Shown: positions 1-6,813 of the stretch, in pieces
Numbering within the stretch: position 1 is the first letter of the stretch
How the letters are laid out: each line of letters starts with the position of its first letter
DNA from: Neisseriaceae bacterium
Lineage (GTDB): Bacteria; Pseudomonadota; Gammaproteobacteria; Burkholderiales; Neisseriaceae
Assembly: GCA_030146285.1 (NCBI GenBank)
Contig: JASLBZ010000172.1
Span: 1 to 12,402 of the forward strand
Length of the DNA: 12,402 bases
Direction: 5' to 3'
Translations under genes and position numbers: made by a program
The notes under the pieces: generated by a model
What the model was told of the DNA's origin: nothing
Database searches by the model: none
What the model saw: only the letters and a program-made list of their open reading frames with translations

Positions 1-72
1 TCCCCCGTGGACAAAGAAAAAATCATCACCACCATTGTTGACTTTTGCTTGCGAGGCGTCAGTAAATCATAA
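1..72 (+). CDS. C-terminal fragment of an upstream gene, possibly a TetR-type regulator
   Basis: An open frame runs from the first base of the window to a TAA at 70-72 and encodes the last 23 residues of a protein that begins outside the window. The tail contains DKEKIITTIVDFCLRG and ends SKS. A hydrophobic helix of the form I-x-x-I-V-D-F-x-L-R-G is common at the C terminus of TetR/AcrR regulators, so that family is a guess from the tail alone. The stop lies 30 bp before the thioesterase start with no terminator between, so the two genes are probably co-transcribed. The fragment is too short for a firm assignment. Confidence 0.5.
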   Translation, partial: SPVDKEKIITTIVDFCLRGVSKS

Positions 73-102
73 CAATCCATAAAATCACAAAGGAGAGAGA
101 AC

Positions 103-588
103 ATGAGCGAATTGCAAACCGGTGCTTTTCAAGATTTGGCCATTCATGCCAGCCACTGCTATGGTTGTGGACCCAATCACCCCAGCGGCTTACACATTAA
201 GAGCCATTGGGACCAAGACGGCATTCATGCCATAGCCAAGCACACACCCCGCGCTGAATTCATGGGTTGGCCAGGTTTGGTTTATGGTGGGTTTTTGGCC
301 ATGCTTGTGGATTGCCATTCAAACTGGACCACAATGGCCTACCACTACCGCCAAGAAGGTCGAGACATTGGTACGGCACCATCGATTGATTGCGTGACAG
401 GCGAACTGAAGATTCGTTATTTAGCACCGACACCCATGGGCAAAGAGCTCACATTAAAAGCCCATGTAGAAGGTGAAGTTGGCAAAAAAAATAAACTCAT
501 CTGTGAAATTTGGTGTGATGGCCAAGTCACTGTGCGTGCTGAGTCTATTTTTATCCGCGTGAACATAGACCAATTGCAAGTCAGCTAA
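103..588 (+). CDS. PaaI/hotdog-fold acyl-CoA thioesterase family protein
   Basis: This 161-residue protein is the usual size for a single hotdog-fold domain. Near the N terminus it has a CYGCGPN motif (residues 19-25) followed by SGLHIK, a pattern seen in PaaI-like thioesterases. The core follows with G-x-V-Y-G-G-F-x-A-M-L-V-D (58-70), matching the hot-dog helix and its Asp. A later strand carries IRYLAPTP (about 104-111). Such enzymes hydrolyse acyl-CoA thioesters in the cytoplasm, but the substrate cannot be read from the sequence. The start at 103 is supported by a strong ribosome binding site, aaggagag, at 91-98. It probably shares a transcript with the preceding gene fragment and ends at a strong hairpin terminator. 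The family call is fairly secure; the specific function is unknown. Confidence 0.8.
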   Translation: MSELQTGAFQDLAIHASHCYGCGPNHPSGLHIKSHWDQDGIHAIAKHTPRAEFMGWPGLVYGGFLAMLVDCHSNWTTMAYHYRQEGRDIGTAPSIDCVTGELKIRYLAPTPMGKELTLKAHVEGEVGKKNKLICEIWCDGQVTVRAESIFIRVNIDQLQVS

Positions 589-611
589 AACTGAATTGTA
601 CTGTCCTTTTT

Positions 612-660
612 AAAAATCCTATTTTTGAACCTAACATTCAAAAATAGGATTTTTTGTTTT
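612..660 (+). terminator. Rho-independent terminator of the thioesterase gene
   Basis: Bases 612-629 pair without mismatch with 637-654, giving an 18-bp stem rich in A-T pairs with a central TCCTA/TAGGA block and a 7-base loop (630-636). The descending arm runs into a T-rich tail ending in gtttt at 660. It lies 24 bp after the stop codon at 588 and would end transcripts coming from the left. Confidence 0.85.
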
Positions 661-866
661 TATCTTAAGAATATTGAACCAAGTTTGAATATTCAAGGTC
701 AATAAACTTTCAAACTTCGATTTTTAATCAAAAATACTTTAAACGTCGTTTTTTTGTGCACAGTTATATTGTATTTATAAAATATTAATTTCTACAAAGC
801 AAATGCATAGCCAGCATAACAAACGAGGATAAAACAAAAAAAAATTAGTAATATTAATCTATTACA
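661..866. other. A+T-rich gene-free stretch with overlapping inverted repeats
   Basis: No credible coding frame is present on either strand. Bases 669-675 and 688-694 form a 7-bp inverted repeat (GAATATT/AATATTC). Bases 685-696 are the perfect 12-bp palindrome TTGAATATTCAA. Bases 681-689 and 709-717 form a 9-bp inverted repeat (AAGTTTGAA/TTCAAACTT) separated by 19 bases. These pairings overlap, so they could form alternative structures or protein sites. Beyond about 720 the sequence is poly-A/T-rich with nothing recognisable. High A+T content makes short dyads likely by chance, so function is uncertain. Confidence 0.4.
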
Positions 867-891
867 TTAATAAAACTTTTTGTTTTATTAA
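867..891. repeat. Inverted repeat upstream of the LysR-type gene (distal dyad)
   Basis: TTAATAAAAC (867-876) and GTTTTATTAA (882-891) are perfect 10-bp arms around a 5-base T centre. The dyad is centred at 879, 30 bp upstream of the centre of the longer palindrome at 896-922. Two dyads about three helical turns apart before a LysR-type gene resemble a recognition site plus activation site. The centre does not give the classical T-N11-A motif. No long T tract follows, so a terminator is unlikely. Confidence 0.5.
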
Positions 892-895
892 CTGA

Positions 896-922
896 ATAAT
901 TTATGTTATTAACATAAATTAT
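896..922. promoter_or_regulatory. 27-bp perfect palindrome, candidate operator of the LysR-type gene
   Basis: ATAATTTATGTTA (896-908) and TAACATAAATTAT (910-922) are perfect 13-bp arms around a single central base at 909. The site ends 57 bp before the regulator's start codon. It overlaps the position where a -35 element would sit for the TATAAT hexamer at 935-940, including a TTAACA sequence at 909-914. That placement suggests autoregulation or control by another dimeric regulator. The length and perfection of the dyad are seen directly; the operator role is inferred. Confidence 0.55.
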
Positions 923-934
923 CAATTTTAAAGA

Positions 935-940
935 TATAAT
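935..940 (+). promoter_or_regulatory. Candidate -10 element for the LysR-type gene
   Basis: A consensus TATAAT hexamer lies 40 bp before the start codon. The best -35 match, TTAACA at 909-914, is 20 bp away, longer than the usual 16-18 bp. The promoter would therefore be weak unless aided by a regulator bound at the overlapping palindrome. In this A+T-rich setting a chance hexamer is possible. Confidence 0.4.
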
Positions 941-979
941 AATCAAAATAATTAAATCATCATTCAAAAGACGAAAATC

Positions 980-1849
980 ATGAACAAAACATTTAATTTA
1001 GACTTACTGCGAACCTTTACTGTCATTGCTGAAACAGGCAGCTTCACCACAGCATCCACCAAACTCAGTTCGCCACAATCGACCGTGAGCCAAAAATTAG
1101 CTCGCTTAGAAGAATTCACCCACCAAAGACTCATTGACCGCAGCCATCGCAATATTGCTTTAACGCCAGCGGGTGAAAAATTATTGGTTTTTGCAAAAAA
1201 AATGCTCAAAACCAATGATGAGGCATTGCAAGTGATGTCTGGTATTGTGGTCATCTATACTTTGCGTATTGGTTTATCCGAAGATTTACCCATGCATGAA
1301 ATCACCACGGCACTTGCCGATTTGCTGCGCGCCCACCCACACATGAAATTCAATGTTACCAATGGTATCAGCGCTGATTTACAGCACCGTTTTGACAATG
1401 GTGAATTGGATTTGATTGCAGTCAAACAAAAGAAAAATGGCCGCAAAGGAAAATACAAAATTTCCGACAATCTGGTTTGGTTAGATAGTTTAGAAAACCC
1501 ATCAGCCAATCACAGCCCAGTACCATTGGTTTCATTCCCAGCTCGTGGACTGTATCGCATCGACATGATCGAAAATCTGGATGCCAAAGGTTTGCCATGG
1601 CGAGTGACTTACACCAGTTCAAGCTTAACGGGTGTACAAAGTGCCGTTTCTCAAGGCTTAGGCATCAGTTTATTGCCTCTTCGCAATAAGCTGCCTGAAC
1701 ACAAAGTTTTGTCTGAAGCAGATGGCTTTCCAACAGTCAATGACATTGAAACGGTGATTCACTTCAACGAAGATTCCAAACACGTTATCGAAGTTGCAGA
1801 ATCACTGATTCAAGTTTTGAAAAAATCCAATGACGAGCATCCTTTGTAA
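980..1849 (+). CDS. LysR-type transcriptional regulator
   Basis: The 289-residue length and architecture fit the LysR family. An N-terminal winged helix-turn-helix spans about residues 6-65, with the segments FTVIAETGSFTTAS, a recognition-helix region SPQSTVSQKLARLEE, and RLIDRSHRNIALTPAGE. An effector-binding domain with periplasmic-binding-protein fold follows from about residue 90, including YTSSSLTGVQSAVSQGLGISLLP (about 212-233), the usual late-domain signature. These proteins bind DNA as dimers or tetramers and respond to a small metabolite, which cannot be predicted here. The ATG at 980 gives the canonical N-D-L-L-R-T-F beginning; the Shine-Dalgarno match before it is poor. Two palindromes lie just upstream. 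No divergent partner gene is present: the neighbouring sulfate-binding gene converges on it and need not be its target. Confidence 0.88.
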   Translation: MNKTFNLDLLRTFTVIAETGSFTTASTKLSSPQSTVSQKLARLEEFTHQRLIDRSHRNIALTPAGEKLLVFAKKMLKTNDEALQVMSGIVVIYTLRIGLSEDLPMHEITTALADLLRAHPHMKFNVTNGISADLQHRFDNGELDLIAVKQKKNGRKGKYKISDNLVWLDSLENPSANHSPVPLVSFPARGLYRIDMIENLDAKGLPWRVTYTSSSLTGVQSAVSQGLGISLLPLRNKLPEHKVLSEADGFPTVNDIETVIHFNEDSKHVIEVAESLIQVLKKSNDEHPL

Positions 1850-1860
1850 TTCATGCTCTC

Positions 1861-1902
1861 TCAAAATCAAACAGGACGCTAACGCGTCCTGTTTGATTTT
1901 GA
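1861..1902. terminator. Bidirectional terminator between convergent genes
   Basis: Bases 1861-1879 pair perfectly with 1884-1902, giving a 19-bp stem with the 4-base loop taac. The stem has a GC-rich top (ACAGGACGC/GCGTCCTGT) and an A/T-rich base with TTTT on the exit side in both directions. It lies 11 bp after the LysR-type gene stop and 11 bp before the last base of the minus-strand sulfate-binding gene, so it can end both transcripts. Confidence 0.88.
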
Positions 1903-1913
1903 TATTCACAGTC

Positions 1914-2921
1914 TTACTTGTATATTTGATCGAAAATAGCACCATCATCAAAAAAGCGTTTTTGAGCTTGCTGCCAACCACCAAAAGCATCTGTGATGTT
2001 CACCAGCGTTAACTTTGGGAATTGTTTTTGGTATTCGTCTTGAATCTTAGAATTAATGGGTCGATAGTAATTCTGAGCAATAATACGCTGTGCAGGATCA
2101 CTGTATAAATATTCCAAATAGGCTTTGGCGATTTCTTCTTTACCGGTCTTTTTGGCAACACTGTCGACAACTGCTACTGGCGGCTCACACAAAATAGACA
2201 ACGATGGTGTAATGATTTCAAAATCATGACCTGCCTCTTTTAATGCCAGATAAGCTTCATTTTCCCAAGCCAATAACACATCACCCAGCTCTCTTTTGGT
2301 AAAGCTGATGGTTGAACCTCTTGCACCTGTATCCAAAATTGGTACATTTTTATACAGCTGGCTTACAAAATTCTGTGCAGCCTCATCGCTGCCCCATTTG
2401 TTTTTGGCATAAGCCCAAGCAGCCAAAAAATTCCAACGTGCACCACCTGATGTTTTGGGATTCGGGGTAATAACCCCAATGCCATCGCGCACCAAATCAT
2501 CCCAATCTTGGATGTTTTTCGGGTTGCCCTTTCGTACCAAGAATACAATCGTCGAAGTATAGGGCGTGCTGTTATTGGGCAATGATTGCTGCCAATTCGG
2601 ATTTAATAATTCACGCTGCTGATTCAATGAGTCAATATCACCCGCTAATGCCAAAGTGACCACGTCGGCTTGTAAGCCATTACGCACAGCTAAAGCTTGC
2701 TTTCCAGAACCGCCATGCGACTGGTCAATACTCACTTTTTGAGCTGTTTTTTGCAACCAGTACTCAGAAAACAGCTCGTTATAAGCTTGATACAACTCTC
2801 GTGTTGGGTCATACGATACATTCAGCAAACTCACTTGATCAGTGGATTTAACTTCTTTTTGATTGCAAGCTGCCAATACCAAAACCAGTGGCAACCACAA
2901 TAAATATTTTATTTTGCTCAT
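1914..2921 (-). CDS. sbp: Sulfate/thiosulfate ABC transporter substrate-binding lipoprotein
   Basis: From the ATG at 2921 the protein is 335 residues, the usual size of Sbp/CysP-type proteins. It starts MSKIKYLLW, has a hydrophobic stretch, and carries the lipobox L-A-A-C with Cys19 as lipidation site, so it is probably anchored outside the inner membrane rather than free. Family signatures are SHGGSGKQA (68-76), NPKTSGGARWNFLAAW (154-169), the TGARGSTISF region (about 198-207) and DVLLAWENEA. It should bind sulfate or thiosulfate and deliver it to a permease/ATPase complex whose genes are not in this window. GGAG nine bases before 2921 supports this start over a GTG-type start five codons upstream at 2936. 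It stands alone, with terminators on both sides. Confidence 0.9.
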   Translation of the reverse strand: MSKIKYLLWLPLVLVLAACNQKEVKSTDQVSLLNVSYDPTRELYQAYNELFSEYWLQKTAQKVSIDQSHGGSGKQALAVRNGLQADVVTLALAGDIDSLNQQRELLNPNWQQSLPNNSTPYTSTIVFLVRKGNPKNIQDWDDLVRDGIGVITPNPKTSGGARWNFLAAWAYAKNKWGSDEAAQNFVSQLYKNVPILDTGARGSTISFTKRELGDVLLAWENEAYLALKEAGHDFEIITPSLSILCEPPVAVVDSVAKKTGKEEIAKAYLEYLYSDPAQRIIAQNYYRPINSKIQDEYQKQFPKLTLVNITDAFGGWQQAQKRFFDDGAIFDQIYK

Positions 2922-2947
2922 GTCTTGATTCTCCAAAGTAGAAATTC

Positions 2948-2975
2948 ACTATAGCAAGCACCTTTATCAAACCAA
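2948..2975 (-). promoter_or_regulatory. Candidate promoter of the sulfate-binding gene
   Basis: Read on the minus strand there is an extended -10 element, TGCTATAGT, with the TATAGT hexamer at 2953-2948. A weak -35-like TTGGTT lies at 2975-2970 with a 16-bp spacer. It is about 27 bp before the chosen start codon and downstream of the hydrolase terminator, the expected place for this single-gene unit. Confidence 0.45.
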
Positions 2976-3030
2976 AAGACTGTTATGAAATAACTAAAAA
3001 ACAAAATATGCTATTGAATTTTTTAAAACA

Positions 3031-3057
3031 AAAAAAGCCTGCACATAGGCAGGCTTT
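3031..3057 (-). terminator. Rho-independent terminator of the metallo-hydrolase gene
   Basis: Bases 3034-3042 pair with 3049-3057 (AAAGCCTGC/GCAGGCTTT), a 9-bp perfect stem with a 6-base loop. On the minus strand it exits into a run of Ts continuing beyond 3031. It lies 16 bp after the last base of the hydrolase stop codon. Confidence 0.85.
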
Positions 3058-3073
3058 GCAATAAGACATGGGT

Positions 3074-3709
3074 TTAACGCAAAAATGGGTTGTGTTTTTT
3101 CTCATGACCGATTGTGGTCATCGGTCCATGACCCGGAATCACTCGGGTACTATCTGGCAATGCCCACAATTTGGTTTTGATGTTGTGAATCAAATCTGCA
3201 TGGTTGCCGCGTGGAAAGTCTGTACGCCCAATAGACTCTTTAAACAAAACATCGCCTGCAATCAACAATTCATTCTTCGCGCTGTAAAAAACCACATGCC
3301 CTGGTGTATGACCAGGCACATAAATCACTTCAAATGTTTCATGGCCAACCTGCAATTGCTCACCCTCTTCTAACCATGAGTCTGGCGTGAAAACAGGGCT
3401 AATGGGAAACTGATATGATTTTGTGATTTGTGGTAATTGCTGAATCCAAAAATCATCGTCTTTATGAGGGCCTAATACCGGCACTTTATGATGCTCTAAA
3501 AGATTCACCACACCACTAACATGATCAACATGGCCATGTGTTAACCACACCCCCACCAAATTCAAGCCTTTTTCTTGGATATAAGCCAAGATTTCAGGTG
3601 CACTGCCGCCCACATCGGTCAAAACCGCTTCATTGGTCTGATCACACCATTGCAAAGTACAATTTTGTTGAAAAGGTGTCACGGGAATAATTTCAAATTG
3701 AAGTGCCAT
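3074..3709 (-). CDS. MBL-fold metallo-hydrolase, glyoxalase II-like (YcbL type)
   Basis: The 211-residue protein matches short glyoxalase-II-like metallo-beta-lactamase-fold hydrolases, which lack the long C-terminal helical domain of full GloB. The metal-binding motif T-H-G-H-V-D-H is at residues 57-63. Further ligands are His134 (or His138) in VPGHTPGHV, Asp153 in AGDVLF, and His194 in IPGHGP. The C terminus ends in EKKHNPFLR, typical of the subgroup. Such enzymes are cytosolic, bind two metals and hydrolyse thioesters such as S-lactoylglutathione, but the actual substrate varies. The start is supported by AAGGA about seven bases upstream. It follows the purH terminator and is closed by its own terminator, so it is probably transcribed alone, although I found no clear promoter in the short gap before it. 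Confidence 0.88.
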   Translation of the reverse strand: MALQFEIIPVTPFQQNCTLQWCDQTNEAVLTDVGGSAPEILAYIQEKGLNLVGVWLTHGHVDHVSGVVNLLEHHKVPVLGPHKDDDFWIQQLPQITKSYQFPISPVFTPDSWLEEGEQLQVGHETFEVIYVPGHTPGHVVFYSAKNELLIAGDVLFKESIGRTDFPRGNHADLIHNIKTKLWALPDSTRVIPGHGPMTTIGHEKKHNPFLR

Positions 3710-3748
3710 GCTTTATCCTTATTATGTGTTCATTGTGATTGTGCATAA

Positions 3749-3787
3749 AAAATCGCTGCTTGAATCATAGCTTCAAACAGCGATTTT
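3749..3787 (-). terminator. Rho-independent terminator of the dusB-fis-purH operon
   Basis: Bases 3749-3764 pair with 3772-3787 with a single C/A mismatch (3759/3777) and a 7-base loop. The minus-strand exit side is a T run (rc of 3747-3752). It lies about 14 bp after the purH stop. Confidence 0.8.
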
Positions 3788-3800
3788 GTTAACTCAATGA

Positions 3801-5378
3801 TTAATGACGGAAGTGACGAACACCTGTCAATACCATTGCCATGCCATGTTCATCGGCTGCATCAAAAACTTCTTGGTCACGCATAGAACCACCTGGATGG
3901 ATAATTGCTTTAATGCCTTGCTCTGCAATCACATCAATACCATCACGGAATGGGAAGAATGCGTCTGATGCTGCAACAGCACCTGCCAATGTAAATTGAC
4001 CATCTTCTGCTTTGCGAGCAGCAATGCGAGTCGAATCAACACGGCTCATTTGGCCTGCGCCAATACCGTAGGTTTGTCCTTCTTTACAGAACACAACCGC
4101 ATTTGATTTCACATACTTGGCTACTTTCCAAGCAAACATCAAATCAGCCCACTCTTGTTCTGTTGGTTGGCGTTTACTCACCACTTTTAAATCTTCACGT
4201 TTAACGCGGTAGATATCAGGGGTTTGTACCAACAAACCACCACCAACACGTTTCATTTCAAAGCGGTTTGCACCCGCTTGCAAAGGCACTTCTAGCACAC
4301 GAACGTTTTTCTTTTGTGCAATGATTTCTTTGGCTTTATCGGTGAATTTAGGCGCCATCAACACTTCTAAGAATTGACCTGTTACCGCTTCAACGGTTTC
4401 AGCATCCACTTCACGGTTAAAGGCAATAATGCCACCAAAAGCACTGGTCGTATCAGTTGAGAATGCCAAGCGGTAAGCATTCAAAGCTGTATCAGCAACA
4501 GCAACACCACATGGGTTTGCATGTTTTACAATCACACAAGCTGTGTCTTCAAATGCTTTAACGGCTTCCCAAGCAGCATCCGCATCGGCGATATTGTTGT
4601 AAGACAATTCTTTGCCTTGCAATTGCACATAATGAGATAGGCTGCCTGCAGCAGGATACAAATCACGGTAAAACGCTGCTTGTTGGTGTGGATTCTCACC
4701 ATAACGCAAATCTTGTACTTTGGTGAATTGTGAGTTTAAGCTTTCAGGGAACATTTCCAAAGCTGGCTCACCAGCTAAAGTGCTGTCATCAACGCTGGTT
4801 AAATAATTGCTAATCATGCCATCGTAAGCAGCTGTATGCGTGAATGCTTTGCGTGATAAATTAAAACGGGTTTTGTCTGATAACTGGGCTTGGTTTTCTT
4901 CTAGTTCTGCAATGATTTTGCTGTAATCTGAAGCATCCGTAACAATCGCAACATGTTTCCAGTTTTTCGCTGCAGAGCGAACCATGGTTGGGCCACCAAT
5001 ATCGATGTTTTCAATGGCATCTTCTAAGGTACAACCTGGCTTGGCAATGGTCGCTGCAAATGGGTATAGATTCACACACACCAAATCAATATTGCCAATT
5101 TCATGCTCAGCCATTTTTTCAACGTGGCTTTGCAAATCACGACGACCTAAAATACCGCCATGAATTTTAGGATGCAATGTTTTCACACGACCATCCAACA
5201 TCTCCGGGAAACCTGTGTAATCTGCAACTTCAATCACAGGCACGCCTGCATCAGCTAACAATGTTGCCGTACCACCTGTTGAAAGCAACTCCACACCTTG
5301 AGCATGCAATGCTTTAGCAAATTCAACAACACCATTTTTATCTGACACACTAAGCAGTGCGCGTTTAACCGCAACCAT
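3801..5378 (-). CDS. purH: Bifunctional AICAR transformylase/IMP cyclohydrolase
   Basis: PurH catalyses the last two steps of IMP synthesis: formyl transfer from 10-formyl-tetrahydrofolate to AICAR, then ring closure. The 525-residue length is typical. The N-terminal cyclohydrolase (MGS-like) domain covers about 1-195, with LLSVSDKNG, LLSTGGTA and GRVKTLHPKIHGG. The transformylase domain follows with RYGENPHQ (225-232), the catalytic K-H pair in IVKHANPCG (Lys285-His286), SAFGG, SDAFFPFRDG (471-480) and IHPGGSMRD. No key residue is missing. The start has AAAGGA before it. The gene follows fis by 25 bp and ends at a terminator, so it is the last gene of dusB-fis-purH. The protein closely resembles Neisseria PurH as I remember it. 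Confidence 0.98.
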   Translation of the reverse strand: MVAVKRALLSVSDKNGVVEFAKALHAQGVELLSTGGTATLLADAGVPVIEVADYTGFPEMLDGRVKTLHPKIHGGILGRRDLQSHVEKMAEHEIGNIDLVCVNLYPFAATIAKPGCTLEDAIENIDIGGPTMVRSAAKNWKHVAIVTDASDYSKIIAELEENQAQLSDKTRFNLSRKAFTHTAAYDGMISNYLTSVDDSTLAGEPALEMFPESLNSQFTKVQDLRYGENPHQQAAFYRDLYPAAGSLSHYVQLQGKELSYNNIADADAAWEAVKAFEDTACVIVKHANPCGVAVADTALNAYRLAFSTDTTSAFGGIIAFNREVDAETVEAVTGQFLEVLMAPKFTDKAKEIIAQKKNVRVLEVPLQAGANRFEMKRVGGGLLVQTPDIYRVKREDLKVVSKRQPTEQEWADLMFAWKVAKYVKSNAVVFCKEGQTYGIGAGQMSRVDSTRIAARKAEDGQFTLAGAVAASDAFFPFRDGIDVIAEQGIKAIIHPGGSMRDQEVFDAADEHGMAMVLTGVRHFRH

Positions 5379-5403
5379 ATCAATTCCTTTTGTTTAAAAA
5401 ATC

Positions 5404-5643
5404 CTACAACAAATCGTATTGCAACATCTTTTTGCGCAGTGTATTGCGGTTCAAGCCTAAGATAGCAGCTGCTTTGGTTTGATTGCCGTCACACTCTTTT
5501 AAAACCACCTCTAAAAGTGGTTTCTCCACGCGCGATAACACCATTTCATACACATTACACGGCTGTTCACCGCCTAAATCTGTAAAGTATTGTTGTAAGC
5601 TTTGCTCAATACTTTGGCCGATTAAATCGACTTGATCATTCAT
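5404..5643 (-). CDS. fis: Fis family nucleoid-associated DNA-binding protein
   Basis: The 79-residue protein is shorter than the 98-residue E. coli Fis, mainly at the N terminus, as is common in betaproteobacteria. The C-terminal helix-turn-helix is clear: GNQTKAAAILGLNRNTLRKK (about 53-72) followed by MLQYDLL. Fis bends DNA and modulates rRNA, tRNA and other promoters. The shorter N terminus means the beta-hairpin arms used by E. coli Fis to activate site-specific recombinases may be reduced. AGGAG lies about seven bases before the ATG. It sits 32 bp after dusB and 25 bp before purH, with no terminator between. dusB-fis is a widely conserved pair; the purH addition is in line with Neisseria-like genomes. 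Confidence 0.93.
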   Translation of the reverse strand: MNDQVDLIGQSIEQSLQQYFTDLGGEQPCNVYEMVLSRVEKPLLEVVLKECDGNQTKAAAILGLNRNTLRKKMLQYDLL

Positions 5644-5675
5644 TTACAGCTCCTACTTAACTTTGTTATCAACCA

Positions 5676-6680
5676 TCAAGATGCTTTTGCATACGTTGGC
5701 CAAACCGACAAATCCATTTGCTTATCATGCAAATAGGCTTTGAGTGTGGCTAACTGCTCATGCGCACTGTCTTGTTGATTGATTATTTTGCTCATTGCTT
5801 TGCCATCAGCAAAAACATGTAAATACCACCCAATGTGCTTACGTGCGATGCGCGTTCCCATTAATTCACCATAAAACTGATGAATACTGGCAATGTGGTT
5901 CAAAATCACCTCAATGATTTCGCTCACTGCCAACGGCTCTGGTAAAACGCCATGCTTTAAATAATGTACAACATCACGAAAAATCCAAGGTTGCCCTTGT
6001 GCGCCGCGACCAATCATGACCCCATCGGCCAATGTATCATCCAATACTTGGCGGGCTTTTTTTGAATCAGTAATATCCCCATTGACCCAAATAGGCAACG
6101 AAGTTTCTTGTTTCACACTGGCAATCAAATCATAGCTCGCATCACCTTTGTACATCTGTGTGCGTGAGCGTCCATGAATCGCCAATGCTTGAATGCCTGC
6201 TTTTTCTGCCAACTGGGCGATGGTGGGAATATTCAAATGCTCATCATCCCAGCCCAATCGGGTTTTCAATGTCACCGGAACATCCACAGAAGCCACAACA
6301 GCTTCTAGAATGTCGGAAACCAAGCCTTCATCTTTTAATAGTGCGCTGCCAGCCAAAACATTACATACTTTTTTAGCAGGACAACCCATATTGATATCAA
6401 TAATTTGTGCGCCATTGGCAACATTTTGTTGTGCTGCCCACGCCAAACTTTCTGGGTTGGTTCCTGCAATTTGCACCGAAATAATGCCCTCTTCGCCACG
6501 ATGGTCTAAGCGAGATAAGGTTTTGCTTGTTTGTTGTAAGCTTGGGTCACTGGTTACCATCTCACTGCTGGCCAAACCAGCTCCGAAATGGCGACACAAT
6601 ATCCGAAATGGTTTATCAGTAATCCCTGCCATGGGCGCTAATGCCACTGGCGCTGCTAACTCATAAGAACCGATTCGCAT
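5676..6680 (-). CDS. dusB: tRNA-dihydrouridine synthase B
   Basis: From the ATG at 6680 the protein is 334 residues and begins MRIGSYEL, matching the family. It reduces specific uridines in the tRNA D-loop using FMN and NADPH. It is a TIM barrel with APMAGITDKPFR (15-26), SVQIAG, DINMGCPAKKV with catalytic Cys100, KTRLGW with Lys139, IHGRSRTQMYKG (168-179), NGDI (200-203) and GRGAQGQPWIF for FMN phosphate binding. A GTG two codons upstream (6686) is a possible alternative start; neither start has a strong Shine-Dalgarno. First gene of dusB-fis-purH, with a promoter just upstream. Confidence 0.96.
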   Translation of the reverse strand: MRIGSYELAAPVALAPMAGITDKPFRILCRHFGAGLASSEMVTSDPSLQQTSKTLSRLDHRGEEGIISVQIAGTNPESLAWAAQQNVANGAQIIDINMGCPAKKVCNVLAGSALLKDEGLVSDILEAVVASVDVPVTLKTRLGWDDEHLNIPTIAQLAEKAGIQALAIHGRSRTQMYKGDASYDLIASVKQETSLPIWVNGDITDSKKARQVLDDTLADGVMIGRGAQGQPWIFRDVVHYLKHGVLPEPLAVSEIIEVILNHIASIHQFYGELMGTRIARKHIGWYLHVFADGKAMSKIINQQDSAHEQLATLKAYLHDKQMDLSVWPTYAKAS

Positions 6681-6714
6681 GGACACAACTTCACATCAAA
6701 ATAAAGAAAGCTGC

Positions 6715-6743
6715 ATTGTACATTTTTTAAGCAGTTCATCCAA
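6715..6743 (-). promoter_or_regulatory. Candidate promoter of dusB-fis-purH
   Basis: On the minus strand, TTGGAT (6743-6738) and TACAAT (6720-6715) are separated by exactly 17 bp. The -10 matches consensus at five of six bases; the -35 at the key TTG. It is 34 bp before the dusB ATG and downstream of the yidC terminator, the only upstream space available. Confidence 0.6.
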
Positions 6744-6765
6744 GCTTTTTGCTCAATTTTTAGTC

Positions 6766-6801
6766 AAAAAAAAAGGCAGCCTGATGTTCAGGCTGCCTTT
6801 T
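6766..6801 (-). terminator. Terminator of the rpmH-rnpA-yidD-yidC operon, built from paired DNA uptake sequences
   Basis: Bases 6771-6784 pair perfectly with 6788-6801, a 14-bp stem with a 3-base loop. The minus-strand exit is a run of nine Ts (rc of 6766-6774). It starts 12 bp after the yidC stop. The minus strand at 6798-6787 reads AGGCAGCCTGAA, an exact match to the 12-mer I recall as the Kingella-type DUS. The opposing arm at 6774-6785 matches 11 of 12 bases on the plus strand. Neisseriaceae often place inverted DUS pairs in terminators. Confidence 0.9.
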
Positions 6802-6813
6802 ATATGTCCATAC

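Noticed and set aside
754..762. TTGTGCACA, one mismatch from a relaxed DnaA box
   Set aside because: It is isolated, far from dnaA and in A+T-rich sequence where such matches arise by chance.
1802..2012. Two short opposing open frames (1830-2012 plus, 1802-1990 minus) with mirrored peptides
   Set aside because: The similarity arises because both read through the perfect terminator palindrome at 1861-1902; they also overlap the ends of real genes.
3068..3373. 101-residue open frame on the plus strand
   Set aside because: It is antisense to the metallo-hydrolase gene and has no domain features.
3713..3746. Promoter for the metallo-hydrolase with CATAAT as -10
   Set aside because: The implied start site would fall within or after the Shine-Dalgarno, and no credible -35 is present.
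4635..4648. AGGCTGCCTGCA inside purH, one base from a Simonsiella-type DUS
   Set aside because: It encodes conserved PurH residues (AAGSL) and is not exact or paired, so chance is the simpler explanation.
6193..6666. 157-residue open frame on the plus strand
   Set aside because: It is antisense to dusB, lacks a ribosome binding site and shows no recognisable domain.
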